Positions 34,816 through 46,270 of a stretch of DNA of 64,000 bases are shown here, one piece after another. Numbering within the stretch: position 1 is the first letter of the stretch; the number at the start of each line of letters is the position of its first letter. Made by a program: the position numbers and the translations under genes. The notes under the pieces were generated by a model. That model ran no database searches. It saw only the letters and a list, made by a program, of their open reading frames with translations, and had not been told where the DNA came from. The stretch is from Myxocyprinus asiaticus (taxonomy: Eukaryota; Chordata; Actinopteri; Cypriniformes; Catostomidae). Where the stretch lies: NCBI RefSeq assembly GCF_019703515.2, contig NC_059362.1:27611826-27675825 (forward strand). The letters are read 5' to 3'.

Positions 34816-35285
34816 CAGAAAATAATCTAGAAAACAAACTCCAGCCAATAGGCGGAATAAACTTACAAAACATGTAGATTCATCCACATAACTGTCCCGA
34901 AGGTGTGTTCCTCCATAAAACAAGCTCCAGCCGCTAGCGGAACCAGCACAAAAAATAAATAAAAATAACGTTCAGTTTCCTCAGGCAGTCAAACGAATGT
35001 TCAGTGAGCCGGCTCATTCGGCTGTTACATGAGTGTGACACACTAATGATTTGCAAGAAATATTCCACAAAACAAACTCCATCCAATAGGAAGCATAAGT
35101 ACAAAGGACATGCAGATTCATCCACAAACTGTCCCGAAGAAGTGATATTCCAAAAAACATACTCCAGCCGCTAGGCAGAACCAACACAAAAAGAAACAAA
35201 GAAGGCACCCAGTTTCCTCAGACAGTCAAGTGAATGTTCAATGAGTCAGGTCCACTCAGCTGCATAGAAAGAATCACACAATAAC
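34816..35285. repeat. two tandem units of about 235 bp in the L1 ORF1 side
   Basis: The block with AAACAAACTCCAGCCAATAGG, CAGATTCATCCAC-like, ACTGTCCCGAAG, CTCCAGCCGCTAG and CAGTTTCCTCAG is repeated in the same order at about 34830 and 35066. The subunit CTCCAGCC..TAG occurs within each, so each unit may itself be a diverged duplex. No coding function is apparent. Confidence 0.75.
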
Positions 35286-35303
35286 TTCCTCATTCCATTG
35301 ACT

Positions 35304-35585
35304 TTATGAAGGACATCGTTTGCTGTGGGCATGTAAATATTTTGCGGCCACATTATCTATTCTCAATTTGGTCGGGAACATCTGTGCAAAAGTGACCTTC
35401 CATTGATGTAAGAGTTTCTTGCATTCCTTGAATCGATCACATTTCTCTCTTGATGAATTCGCAAAGTCTGGGAACAAGAAAATGCTGTGGTTCTTCCAAG
35501 AAAGCCTTCCTCTATTCCTCGCCTCGCGTAACACAAGATCTTTATAGGATGATCTCAGATATTTGGCCAGAATTGATCGGGGCAT
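35304..35585 (-). pseudogene. L1 ORF1 (RNA-binding chaperone) C-terminal fragment
   Basis: 93 codons with the signature of L1 ORF1p: PRSILAKYLRSSYKD, VLREARNRGRL, FPDFANSSREK, FPTKLRI. This is the RRM and C-terminal part; the coiled-coil start is missing. Confidence 0.8.
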
Positions 35586-35638
35586 GTCTCCCTCCGTGGA
35601 TCTCCGAGCTGGAACTCTGTGAGCTTGCTCGATTTCCG

Positions 35639-35767
35639 AGCTGAAATATTCTTAAAAATTTTTTTGTTTGTGTTAAGTAGAAGACAGAAAGTCATACACA
35701 TCTGGGATGGCATGAGGGTGAGTAAATGATGAGGGAATTTTCATTTTTGGGTGAACTATTCTTTTAA
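35639..35767. mobile_element. Angel-like foldback MITE, right part of split copy
   Basis: Resumes at GAGCTGAAATATTCTT and ends TTTTGGGTGAACTATTC. Together with 28757-29300 it is one element. Confidence 0.9.
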
Positions 35768-36852
35768 GACTGAAGACTCTGGCCCTTACATACATTGTCT
35801 TTCTTTGCACACCTTAGAACACATTATGATCTCTTGTCTTTCTTATATCCACACTACTATTTTGGTGATCCAAACAATGTTTATTCTTAACCTGACCTTT
35901 AATTTAAACTAATGAAAAATTGTGGTGTGAATTTTCCAGGACCAGGAAATACTCATTTAGTGCAATTATTCTCTGACCATATTTGGCCCACAGATAACGT
36001 TGCCTTAAAAAGGCATAACTATGTCTTGAAATATTTCAAAATGGTAACTGACTCAAGACGGCCAATGGGCGCCAATGTGGATTTTGCATACACCCCAAAA
36101 ATGGGTATTGCGCCCCTGCATCTTTCTATGACATGAAGAAGTCATTACATTTGCATGCTGGCTAAAAATTTAACTGACATTATATGCCAAAAACATCAGC
36201 TGCAGGGGTATAAAAACAATCTAACTGTAACTAAACTAGAAAAACATGGGGTATAAAATTATTTTGTAATGATGCATAACAATATACACACACATTCTGT
36301 TTGTTGGCAGTGTGTTTAATTACATCCTCATCAGCTCATGCTTCTCTGACATCAGAGGTGTGGATTTGTTATGGCTGACTGTGCAAACAGGTCTCTGCTG
36401 GCTTTATTTTGTGGTTAGTTGCATGTGTGTATGTCATACATCAAACAGCACAGTCATTATCGGCAGCACCATCAGATTTTTACAGAAGTAATCTATTTTG
36501 GTCTGAATGATGAGTGTAGATATTAATCAGAGATGGCACCTAATGCTATTTGATAAGATTAAACATGTGCGTCACCAAGGCCCATTTCCCCCTCTTTGTG
36601 TATAACCTTGACAGAAAAAAAATCATACAACCACTTTTGGCCACCAAGTGCAGGCTGGATCCTAAAGTCTGCTTGTGTAAGGTGTGCCGAGACATGTGTT
36701 TTTCTTTAAAATAATCTTGTTGTGATATTCCTTTTTACTTAAGCAATAAGGTACGAGAGGCCATGATATATTGTGAATATAGTCAAGGCTAAAGGACATT
36801 TTTCGGCACGACATGAAGCCTACATGAATGCATGCAACCCCTTCTGCCTCGA
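35768..36852. other. intergenic, no gene seen
   Basis: No conserved frame. The CG-containing stretch near 36050-36120 has no family match. Confidence 0.4.
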
Positions 36853-36945
36853 GTATCTTAAGTAAAGTCAAGTCATTTTTATTTGTATAGCGCTTTTCAC
36901 AACACACATCGTTTCAAAGCAGCTTTACAGGAAATCATGCATTAA

Positions 36946-36981
<36 letters not shown>
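36946..36981. repeat. (AAT)n microsatellite in the L2 3' region
   Basis: About 12 AAT repeats. Confidence 0.95.
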
Positions 36982-37788
36982 TTAAACTGTAATATCTATA
37001 AAGTCTTAGAGTGATCATTGTGTAGTTTGATTAAATATGATTGTAAATTGTGTATAAAAATTAAATAATTAATTAATAATTGTATTTAGAACCCCTGTGA
37101 ACAAGCTGAAGGCGACTGTGGCAAGGAACACAAAACTCCATAAGATATTGGTTAATGGAGAAAAATAAACTTGGGAGAAACCAGGCTTACTGTGGGGGCC
37201 AGTTCCCCTCTGGCTAAACAACATGAATATAATGCCAATATTAGTTATTTGTGTGCAGTGCAAGTCATGGTTTAAAATTTGTAAATTAAGTAAGCGTTAA
37301 GGTCCAGAGTTTAAAAAAAAAAAATATTTTTTATGAAATTTAAGATTAATGACTAATGTCCATCCTGGATTAACTGCAGAAGTTCACACAGATCCATTGT
37401 CCTTTGTTAGTTGGCTGATGAAGGCTTTTGTTGGTAATTAAATGATAGTCTATGTATTCCATTTCAAGAGTGTAGTCCATCAATAGACAAAGGTGATACA
37501 GGCAGAGATCAGTGTGGTGCATCGCAGTTCAACCGGCAGATATGAATCCCGTGGATGAGACATGGAAACAAATAGAATAATGTTAGCGTAGATGCTATTC
37601 AATTTTATGCAGAGTTATAGATCATGATAGACGTTTCTGGTTCTGATAGACCTAACTAAAGCAGCCAAATTGTGAGCTGATGGATAAATTAGGTGTATGC
37701 CTAGCTAAATAGATGAGTCTTTAGTCTAGACTTAAACTGACTGAGTGTATCTGCATCCCGAACAGTGTTAGGGAGAATGTTCCATAGT

Positions 37789-39104
37789 TTAGGAGCCAAA
37801 TATGAAAAGGATCTGGAGATATGAAGTGGATATTGATATTCTTGGAATTATTAACCAGCCAGAATTTTGTGATCGTAATGAACGTGATGGAATATAGCGT
37901 GTCAGAAGGTCACTTAAGTACTGTGGAGCTGGACCACTCAAAGCTTTGTATGTAGTTAACAGAATTTTAAAATTAATACGAAATTTAACAGGTAGACAAT
38001 GTAATGACGAAAAAATTGGGCTAATATGATAATATTTCTTGGTTGTAGTCAGCACTCTGGCAGCTGCATTTAGAACCAATTTAAGTTTATTTATTGAACT
38101 TGCTGGACATCCTCCCAGTAATGCATTACAATAATCTAGTCTTGAGGTCATGAACGCATGAATTAACTTTTCGGCAACAGAGAGCATGTGTTGTAACTTA
38201 GCAATATTTCTGAGGTGGAAGAATGCTGTTCTACAAACATTGAAAATTGTATTTTCAAAGGACAGACTGGTATCAAATATAACACCTATGTTCTTTTCTG
38301 TAGAAGATGATGTAACAGAACATCCATCGAGAGTCAAATTATATTTTAGCGGCTTATTTTTAGAGGTTTTTGGTCTGATAATTAGTACCTCTGTTTTGTT
38401 GGAATAGAGTAGAAGGAAATTTCTGGCCATCCAATCTTTGATTTCATTTGTACACTCTGCTAATTTGGAGAATTATGAATTTTCAATGGGTTTAGAAGAA
38501 ATATAAAGTTGGGTATCGTCGGCATATCAGTGGAAACTTATTCCATGATTCCTGATAATATCTCCCAGGGGAAGCATGTATAAGGAGAAAAGCAGAGACC
38601 CTAAATCTGATCCCTGTGGCACTTCATACTTAGCTTTTGTTTGATTTGATAATTCTTCGTTTACACATACAAAGTGGTAGCGGTCTGATAAATAGGACCT
38701 AAACCATGCTAATGCAAGCCACTAATGCCAACATAATTCTCCAGCCTATTCAAGAGAATGTCGTAATCTATCATGTTGAAGGCAGAACTAAGATCAAAAA
38801 ACACTAGAAGAGAAATGCAGCCACGATCAGGTGATAAGAGCAAGTCATTTGTAACTCTGATAAGTGCAGTCTCCGTACTGTGATGGGGCCTAAATCCTGA
38901 CTGAAATTGTTCATATATACCATTTCTCTGTAGAAATGAACATAGTTGGGAGGACACAACATTTTTTAGTATTTTTGACATAAATGGTAGATTTGAAATC
39001 GGTCTGTAACTAGCCAATTCTTCAGTATCAAGCTGTGGCTTCTTAATAAGCGGTTTGATAACTGCCATTTTAAAGTTTCTTGGGACATATCCTAAGGATA
39101 GCAA
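37789..39104 (-). pseudogene. L2 ORF2 reverse transcriptase
   Basis: Two open parts. 39104-38709 holds the RT fingers (MAVIKPLIKKPQLD, SYRPISNLPFMSKIL, GFRPHHSTETALIRV, FDLSSAFNMID). 38430-37789 holds the thumb and C-terminus (LLLYSNKTEVLII, YNLTLDGCSVTSSSTEK, FFHLRNIAKLQHML, SRLDYCNALLGG, AAARVLTTTKKYYHI, LHCLPVKFRINFKIL). Between them lies YADDTQLYI, the catalytic motif, intact but directly preceded by a TGA stop where a Cys codon is usual. Confidence 0.9.
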
Positions 39105-39149
39105 GGAGTTAATAATATTAAGAAGAGGTTCTGAGATTACAGGGAGTAC

Positions 39150-39368
39150 TTATTTTAAGAGCTTAGCTGGTATTGGATCTAACATACATGTTGTGGCTTT
39201 TGATTTTTTGCTAAGTTTTGTTAGCTCTTTATGACCAATGACAGTGAAGGACTGAAGTTGCTCATGAGGGAAATTATGAGACACTGTTTTCTGAGGTGCT
39301 GTGACAGTTGATTGCATAGTTCCAATTTTATTTCTGATTATTTTAATTTTATCAATAAAAAAATTCAT
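39150..39368 (-). pseudogene. L2 ORF2 linker between endonuclease and RT
   Basis: 72 residues with the run FFIDKIKIIRNKI and TTCMLDPIPAKLLK, the usual lead-in to L2 RT. A stop separates it from the RT part. Confidence 0.7.
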
Positions 39369-39650
39369 GAAGTTATTACTATTGTGCTGTAATGGAATAT
39401 CTCAGTCGATGCTTTATTCCTATCTGCCACAGTACTGAATAAACACCTAGGATTGTTGTGGTTATTTTCTATGAGTTTGCTAAAATATGCTGACCAGGCA
39501 GCTGTAGCTACAGACACTATCCTTCCATGCACAGCAAAATACCTCTAATTTTGTATTCATCCACTTATGCTCCATTTTCCGAGCTGCTCTCTTTAGAGCA
39601 TGAGTGTGATTATTGTACCGCAGTGCGAGGCTTTTTTCTTTAATTTTCTT

Positions 39651-40416
39651 TCATTGAAGGGGGGCGACACTATCAAGAGTGCTAGGGAAGACTTTATTTA
39701 TATTTTCTGTTATTACATCAAGTTCTTCTTGATGTATGTGAGAAACTTCTGGAAGATTATTAGTGAAGCTATCTTTAGTGGTCGAAAGAATAGTTCTACC
39801 TGAATGATAGCGTGGTGCAAATTGAGTGACATTAGCTGATTGCAGCAAAGAAGAGACGAGGTAATGATCTGAGATGTTGTCGCTCTGCGGTAGAATTTTT
39901 ATAGTATCAACATCAACTCCATATGACAGAATAAAATCTAGTGTATGATTATGGTGATGAGTTGGTCCTGTCACATTTTGTCTGACTCCAAGAGAGTTGA
40001 GAATATTGCTAAATGCTAATCCCAGTGTGTCATTTTCGTTATCTATGTGAATGTTGAAGTTACCAACAATTAAAGCTCTATCTACATTAACTACTATATC
40101 TGATAGAAAATGTGCAAATTCACCAAGGAAACCAGAGTACAACACGGGTGATACTGTAGCAGGGGCAAAAGATGTTTTTTTTTTATTTATTTATATCTGA
40201 CGGTGTCACATTAAACATTATTAGTTCAAAAGAATTAAACTTATATCCTGTGCTCTGAGTAACACCAAAAACTTCACTGTAAGTTGAAGCAACACCTCCT
40301 CCTCGACCCTTCAGACGAGGCTCATGTTTATAACAATAACCTGGGGGAGTAGATTCATTTAAACTAATATATTCTTCCGGTTTAAGCCTGGTTTCAGTCA
40401 AACAGAGCGCATCCAA
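39651..40416 (-). pseudogene. L2 ORF2 endonuclease (APE-type)
   Basis: The N-terminal part (40416-40183) has CLTETRLKPEEY and RGGGVA. The C-terminal part (40145-39651) has VGNFNIHID (GDFN with D changed to N), LDFILSYG and SDHYLV. The pieces are in different frames, and the loss of the GDFN Asp suggests catalytic failure. Confidence 0.85.
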
Positions 40417-40769
40417 ACTATGATATGTAATAATTTAATTTACAATTAGTGCTTTGGTAGAAAGAGATCTAATGTATAGTTGCCCAAACTTTATATGATG
40501 TTTATTTTCAAAAAAACATTTTTTTTCAAGTATGACCTTAATAAAAAAAATTCTAAATGATTTAGTAAGGGGTCTGTGTTTGGTAGTTTGGGGAACAGAC
40601 ACAGTCTCTATATAATATCTAGGTGATACAGTCTCTATGTGTTGTATTTTATGTGACCTGTGTGATATCTCAAGGCAGCTAGCAGATGCTCAGATTAACC
40701 AGTTTGTCTGCTTCCTGACCTGGGCCCCAGTTAGTCAGATACTATCACTATAAAGACTATGAGCCACAT

Positions 40770-41560
40770 TACTAGAGAGGAGAGTGGCAACTTCCCTGGA
40801 GGGATGGAGTCCGTCTCTCTTTAGCAGGTCTGGTCTACCCCCAAAACTCTTCCAATTGTCTATAAATCTTATGCTATTCTCACCACTCAGACATCCATCC
40901 ATTCAGTGACACTAATCTACTATAAACCTCTTCACCATGATGAGCAGGGAGGGGGCCAGAGCATATTACAGTGACACACACCTCTTTAACATTATCTGTA
41001 GTGATCTCCGACTGGTGAAGCCGGACATTGTTAGTGCCTACATGAATAACAATTTTACAAAATCTACGTTAATCATTAGCCAGCACTTGTAAATTTGATC
41101 TGATATCAGATGCCCGAGCCCCGAAATGCATTTAACAATGTGGCTGGAGTCTCTATTTCCACATTCCTTACAATAGAATCACCAATTATTAAGGCTCTTT
41201 CAACATTTTTCACAGTGGGTGCATCACTGAGTGGGGAGAATCGATTGGAAACCCTAACAGGAATGGAAGAGTGGTGTCACTTTGTTGAGCGAGTATGCTG
41301 CCAAGACACCCAAATGCCCTGCTGAAGGGGCTCTTCAGCCGGAACCAAATTGTGTGTGTTGCTAGCTGTACTGCTGACGGAAGAAGCTATAGTAAACATG
41401 TGGCATGCAAAGCAGGAAAAAATAACATGAGTGGATGCCATGACTTACCACAATTGTTTGTTGCTGTTGTTGTTATGGTTGTTCTTGAGCGGCGAGAGTT
41501 AGAAGTCGATGTGGTTCGATATGGTTCCTAATCAGCAGATGTTTAAGATTGATGCAATAA
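40770..41560 (-). pseudogene. L2 ORF1 with SGNH (esterase-like) domain
   Basis: On the - strand, reading through stops and frame changes: RALIIGDSIVRN near 41190 (GDS, nucleophile block), VIHVGTNNVR near 41040 (GxN block), and DGLHPSREVATLLSSN near 40800 (DxxH block). These are the three hallmark blocks of the lipase/acetylesterase fold found in ORF1 of zebrafish L2 and CR1 LINEs. Confidence 0.75.
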
Positions 41561-41840
41561 TCCATGTAAAACACAGAGGAGAAAACAACTGCACAAATTC
41601 GAGACATGAGATGTAGACAAGCGGAAAAAAAGAAAATAAAAAAACGAGAGAAATGGTTGCGCGCGGTAAAACACACACACAGTTGAAACAGTAGAAAAGC
41701 GTAAAAACCCGAATCACACAGTAAAATGGCAAAGGATAAAATGATGAACGTGAAAAAGCAAGAATAAGTAATGCTAAGCAGGCTAGCAAGCTACAAACAC
41801 AGACTCGTGCAGCATGCCGGCAGCAACCGGAAGAGGAAGT

Positions 41841-42065
41841 CAGTTGTGTAATACAAATATTAAGGACACAAGTGTTCATCAAAACATAATTGCCATCCTT
41901 CCGCTAGAAGATATCCACAGCTTTCCTGACCAACCACTGGGTGGCGCCATGATGATTCTTATTGACACTGGACTGTTTCTGGCTCTGGTTGCCATAAGAA
42001 GAAATGTAAAAACTACTGAAACAAGAGATCCAGATAGAGAACCATTTTAAGTGTTAAATGAGTAA
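41841..42065. other. short gap, no gene seen
   Basis: Sits between the L2 5' end and the truncated family-B foldback MITE. Nothing recognisable. Confidence 0.4.
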
Positions 42066-42535
42066 AAACAATGGAAGTAAATGGTGCCCATTTTTGGAGG
42101 GTTTAAATGCAGAAATGTGAAGCTTATCATTTTATAAAAGCACTTACATTTCTTGTTAAAACTTGTGTATTATTTGAGCTGTAAAGGTCATTGTTTCATT
42201 GTTTAAAAGGTAATTTTTACAGTCATATAAGGGCTTTAGGGTTTGTTGATATTACATCGTCATGACCACGAAGTTGTAAAATTGGCTATAACTTTAAAGA
42301 AAAGGTTAATAAGTGATTTTATCACACTAAAATCATGTTATCATGCATATTGTTTATGTCTTGTGGCTATACTTTTGAAAAAGCGAGTATTTTAACTTTT
42401 ACGGATTGGGCCCATTCACTTTTTTTTAAAGAAAAGGAGGGGCAAGTCAAAATTTATTTTTGTGGTAATCAACATTATGCCACAATTGCTGTAGATTGAT
42501 CTTAATTTGTATTAAACCCGGAATTTTCCTTTAAA
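42066..42535. mobile_element. foldback MITE family B, left-truncated
   Basis: Ends AATTTTCCTTTAA. It contains GTGGTAATCAACATTATGCC and GATTTTATCACAC-type middle sequence matching the copies at 17986 and 45345. The outer left arm is missing, so about 40 per cent of the left half is lost. Confidence 0.75.
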
Positions 42536-42929
42536 CTTTGACAGGTGAGGCACTGTCAAAAAACGGTCATTGAGCCATGTTTTTTATTTGGCAATTTGTA
42601 CAAATTTAGTACGCTAAATATCACATTATTCACTAAAACACATACGCCGATGCGAGTGAAAACACTGGAGACTGGAAAACAAAAACAGGCTTCCGTTATG
42701 AATCGTGGAACACTTATGCATTTAGGAGAAAAAAAAAAGGGATAATCCCTGACAGAAATAGTGATATGAGTAGAAGCTTGGTGAAGAGCACTTCATGATA
42801 AAGCACAGCTATTGACCAATTACCATCCAAGACTGGAACTATCCATTTTATCATAAACATTGAGGTAAAATGTGTTGATCATTCTTGTGTTATGGGTGAA
42901 ATACAGATATTCTCTTCTTAGAGCACTTG
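42536..42929. other. intergenic, no gene seen
   Basis: No recognisable feature apart from an A-run near 42730. Confidence 0.4.
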
Positions 42930-43165
42930 GATTGAATGAATTAATTTTACACTTGTCAGTCTTCTGACACTACACTCAAAGCGCTTCACAAAGGGAACAG
43001 GGGACTCCACCGGTGTGTAGCATCCACCTGGATGATGCAACTGCAGCCATAGTGCAATAGTATGCTCACCACACACCAACTATTGGTGGAGATGAGAGAG
43101 TAGTGATTAAGACAATTCGTGGATGGGGATTATTAGGAAGCCATGATTGATAAGGGCCTGTGGGG
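42930..43165. repeat. interspersed repeat, second copy of the 9508 repeat
   Basis: Shares GAATTAATTTTACACTT and GAACAGGGGACTC with 9508-9603, but is longer, continuing with GTAGCATCCACCTGGATGAT and CACCACACACCAACTATTGG. It looks like the 3' part of a dispersed teleost element. Confidence 0.6.
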
Positions 43166-43522
43166 GAATATGGCCCTACTCTTATACGAGTGTGTGTGCG
43201 CGTGTGTGCGTGCTGCAGGCTTGTCCTGTGAGAACACCTGTGAAATGTCAACTTGACACGTAGACAACAGTCATCAATAGACATTTTGTCATTAAAGCAA
43301 GCAGAGGGAGTTTACATATGGAAAGCAGAGGCCCAGCCAGCACCCCCAGATCCGGCCCTGGATCAGTACATATGTATTTTTATGCGACACTTTCTTCAAA
43401 GGGAGAAACAACATGATGTGTAGCTTACTCTCTGTATGTGTAGAAATTTTCTTGAACCTGTCCGGTGTCACATTGAGTATAACTTCCTGCAAGAACTCTA
43501 AAGATTGTCAACGGTTCCTACA

Positions 43523-44195
43523 GGTATAGTTCACCCAAAAATGAAAATTCGCTCATCATTTACTCACCCTCATGCCATCCAAGATGTGTATGACTTTCTT
43601 TCTTCTGCTGAACACAAACTAAGATTTTTAGAAGAATATTTCAGCTCTGTAGGTCCATACAATGCAAGTGAATGGGTATCAATAATTTGAAGCTCCAAAA
43701 ACCACATAAAGGCAGCATAAAAGTAATCCATATGACTCTAGTGGTTAAATCCAAGTCTTCAGAATTGATATGATAGGTGTGGGTGAGAAACAGATAAATA
43801 TTTAATATTTTTTTTACTATAAATTCCCTGCCCAGTAGGTGATGATATTCACAAAGAATGCGAATCGCCAAAAACAAAAGAAGAATGTGAACGTGAAATT
43901 GGAGATTTATAGTAAAAAGGACTTAAATATTGATCTGTTCCTCACCCACACTTATCATATCGCTTCTGTAGATATGGGTTTAAACACGGGAGTCTTTTGG
44001 ATTACTTTTATGCTGCCTTTATGTGCTTTTTGGACCTTGAAAATTTTGGTACCTATTCACTTGCATTGTGAGGACCTAAAGAGCTGAAATATTCTTCTAA
44101 AAATCTTCGTCTGTGTTCTGCAGAAGAAAGTCACTCACATCTGGGATGTCATGAGGGTGAGTAAATGATGAGATGATTTTCATTTTTGGGTGATC
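43523..44195. mobile_element. Angel-like foldback MITE, long form
   Basis: Starts GTATAGTTCACCCAAAAATG and ends TTTTTGGGTGATC. Left and right arms mirror each other. The centre is the CCCAGTAGGTGATGATATTC section. It closely resembles the copy at 26940. Confidence 0.9.
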
Positions 44196-45344
44196 TGTTG
44201 AACTCCAAGTGGTGCCTCAAATATCTTTTTATTTTTACAATGTTTATTTAAAAAAAAAAAAATTGCTTTCAATATGCATGGAATGTCCAAATTGTTTTGT
44301 TTTAAATAGGGCTTAGAGGTAGAAAAAACTGTGAGATTCCATTTTACATTTACATTTGCTACATGGTAAGTGGTCTTTGTTTATTTGTTTGAAGCTAATG
44401 GGAGTCTGCCAAGTGAGAGTCTGGTTGCTTGATTGAATGGAATGCTGAAGATTAATGCGATTAAGATGTCCCCATGGAAAACTGATGGCTAGAGGCTACA
44501 TAGTGTGAGTGAGACATTTATTCTCAGGGTCACTTTAGGTGACTTCAGTTTTCGTCTCACATATTAAACCAAGTCATAACCCCATTGTTATTTGTGTCAC
44601 TTTCAGTCATCACGATGCTAGATATTTATTACATTACTATGGTTTATAAGGACACATACCTAGTTGCAAGTGGATGATGTAAAAGTCAATTCATTATTAG
44701 ACAGCACTCCACTGATTAAATCGTTTCTCTAATGCAGTGCCCCTTGATCCATTAATTTCTCATAAAACACAAATTCCCCATTTACAAAATGTTTTGTATT
44801 GTATCTATTCATGCTTGTCAATTATATAAAATGTATACAATTCTATAGGGTTTGGCCTGCATTTTATATCCTTCTCACTAATATTAATGATTCAGTGATG
44901 GCAAATATGAGCTTCTGATCAGTTTTTAGCATCGGTGCCCCATTTAGCATTGTGCAGCCACCTGGTATTGGTTGCTAAAACAGATTTACTGTCACTGTCC
45001 CGCTGTCCTCTTTAATGCTTTTAAAAGAAGTCAGACCCACTAATCTGGCTGACATCAAACAATTATATGCATGCTAACAGTCTGTCACAAAGTGGAAAAT
45101 AAAAAAATAAATAAGGGTACACATTAAAAAACTGCACTGGCATATTGCTCATAATCAGACTTCTTTGTGGAAGAAAGGAACAGTCTGTAATAATAAAACA
45201 TTGACAAAGGCAATTTAATGTAACTACATTTTAAATAATTTATATTATTAATTTAAATATATATTCATGAGTAATTAATTTCATGAAGCATTGTATCAAT
45301 GGTAAAAACTAAGTCACTCTCCATCAGAGGATAAAGGCCTATGC
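44196..45344. other. intergenic, no gene seen
   Basis: AT-rich DNA with no recognisable gene or repeat edge. Confidence 0.4.
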
Positions 45345-45882
45345 TTAAAAGTAATATTCCAGGTTCAATACAAGTTAATTAAGCTCAGTGACAGCATTTT
45401 TGGCATAAATGCTGATTACCACAAAAATTTATTTTTAAATGAATCTGGGTTACAGTCACCTAAAATGGAAGTGAATGGGGCCAATACGTAAACATTCAAA
45501 TACTCACTGTTTTAAAATTAGAGTCACAAGACGTAAAAATATGCGTTAACATGATTTTTGTGTGATAAAATCGCTTACTAACCTTTTCTGTGTTAAGTTA
45601 TACCCAAATGATGATGTAACGCCGGAAACCCTGTAATACCACAAATACAACGATTTAAACAATTTTACATCTCAAATATGATTTTTAACAAAATTATTAT
45701 TGTAAAAGCTTTTATTAAATTATAAGCTTCAACATTCTGCCTTTAAACCCTCCAAAAATGGACCCCATTCACTTCCAATGTACGAGGTATGAGTAAAAAT
45801 GTATTTTTGTGTTAATCAACATTATGCCACAAATGCTGTCATTTGAGTTTAACTTGTACTGAACCCGAAATACTCCTTTAAA
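45345..45882. mobile_element. foldback MITE family B
   Basis: Starts TTAAAAGTAATATTCC and ends ATACTCCTTTAA. Arms pair through TGCTGATTACCACAAAAA and GTTAATCAACATTATGCC. The middle has AATGGAAGTGAATGGGGCC and GATAAAATCGCTTACTAACC, almost as in 17986. Confidence 0.85.
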
Positions 45883-46270
45883 CTACAGACAGTGAACTAA
45901 TATTATGATACACAAAACTAATTGTTTACAGAAAAACATAGAAAGCTGAGTGTCACTCCTACCTTTGATGCCAGTTTAACTAAAGGCCCTTGGTATCTTT
46001 CTACTTAAAAACAAAACAAAAATTGCCAGAGGCCTGCTTATTACATAAAGGGGAAACATATTAATCTGGTTTGTCTTCAAACAAAATTGTTGCACAGAAT
46101 GAAGAATATTTGTTTATTCATATATCATGTTTCCCTTAGCAGGTGATATGTCTTGCCCAACCCACACTGATTTATAAAAGATTGTTTCTTAAATATCATC
46201 ATGGGTGAGTTAGCACAGTGTATATATTTCAGGGATATTCCATCCCTGAGCACAACTCAGGCAAAGTATT

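Larger units (their letters stand above)
29301..35638 (-). mobile_element. L1-type LINE with internal deletion, split by an LTR element
   Basis: Read on the - strand it runs from ORF1 near 35585 to a poly(A)-like tail (T-run at 29301). The same 16 bases, GAGCTGAAATATTCTT, stand on both sides (29285-29300 and 35639-35654), a target duplication proving one insertion event into the MITE. ORF1 and the endonuclease part of ORF2 are present in pieces. The reverse transcriptase is reduced to its first motif. A Gmr1-like LTR element (30833-34585) is inserted near the ORF1/ORF2 junction. The 5' end is truncated at ORF1. Confidence 0.88.
36853..41840 (-). mobile_element. L2-type LINE, nearly full length, inactivated
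   Basis: On the - strand it begins near 41840 (CTTCCTCTTCCGGTTGC) and ends at 36853 with GCGCTATACAAATAAAAA then TGACTTGACTTTAC, the short-repeat tail typical of L2 elements. In order it carries an SGNH-esterase ORF1, an APE endonuclease and a reverse transcriptase. Stops and frame breaks occur in every part. A 3' UTR AAT microsatellite lies at 36946-36981. Confidence 0.88.
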
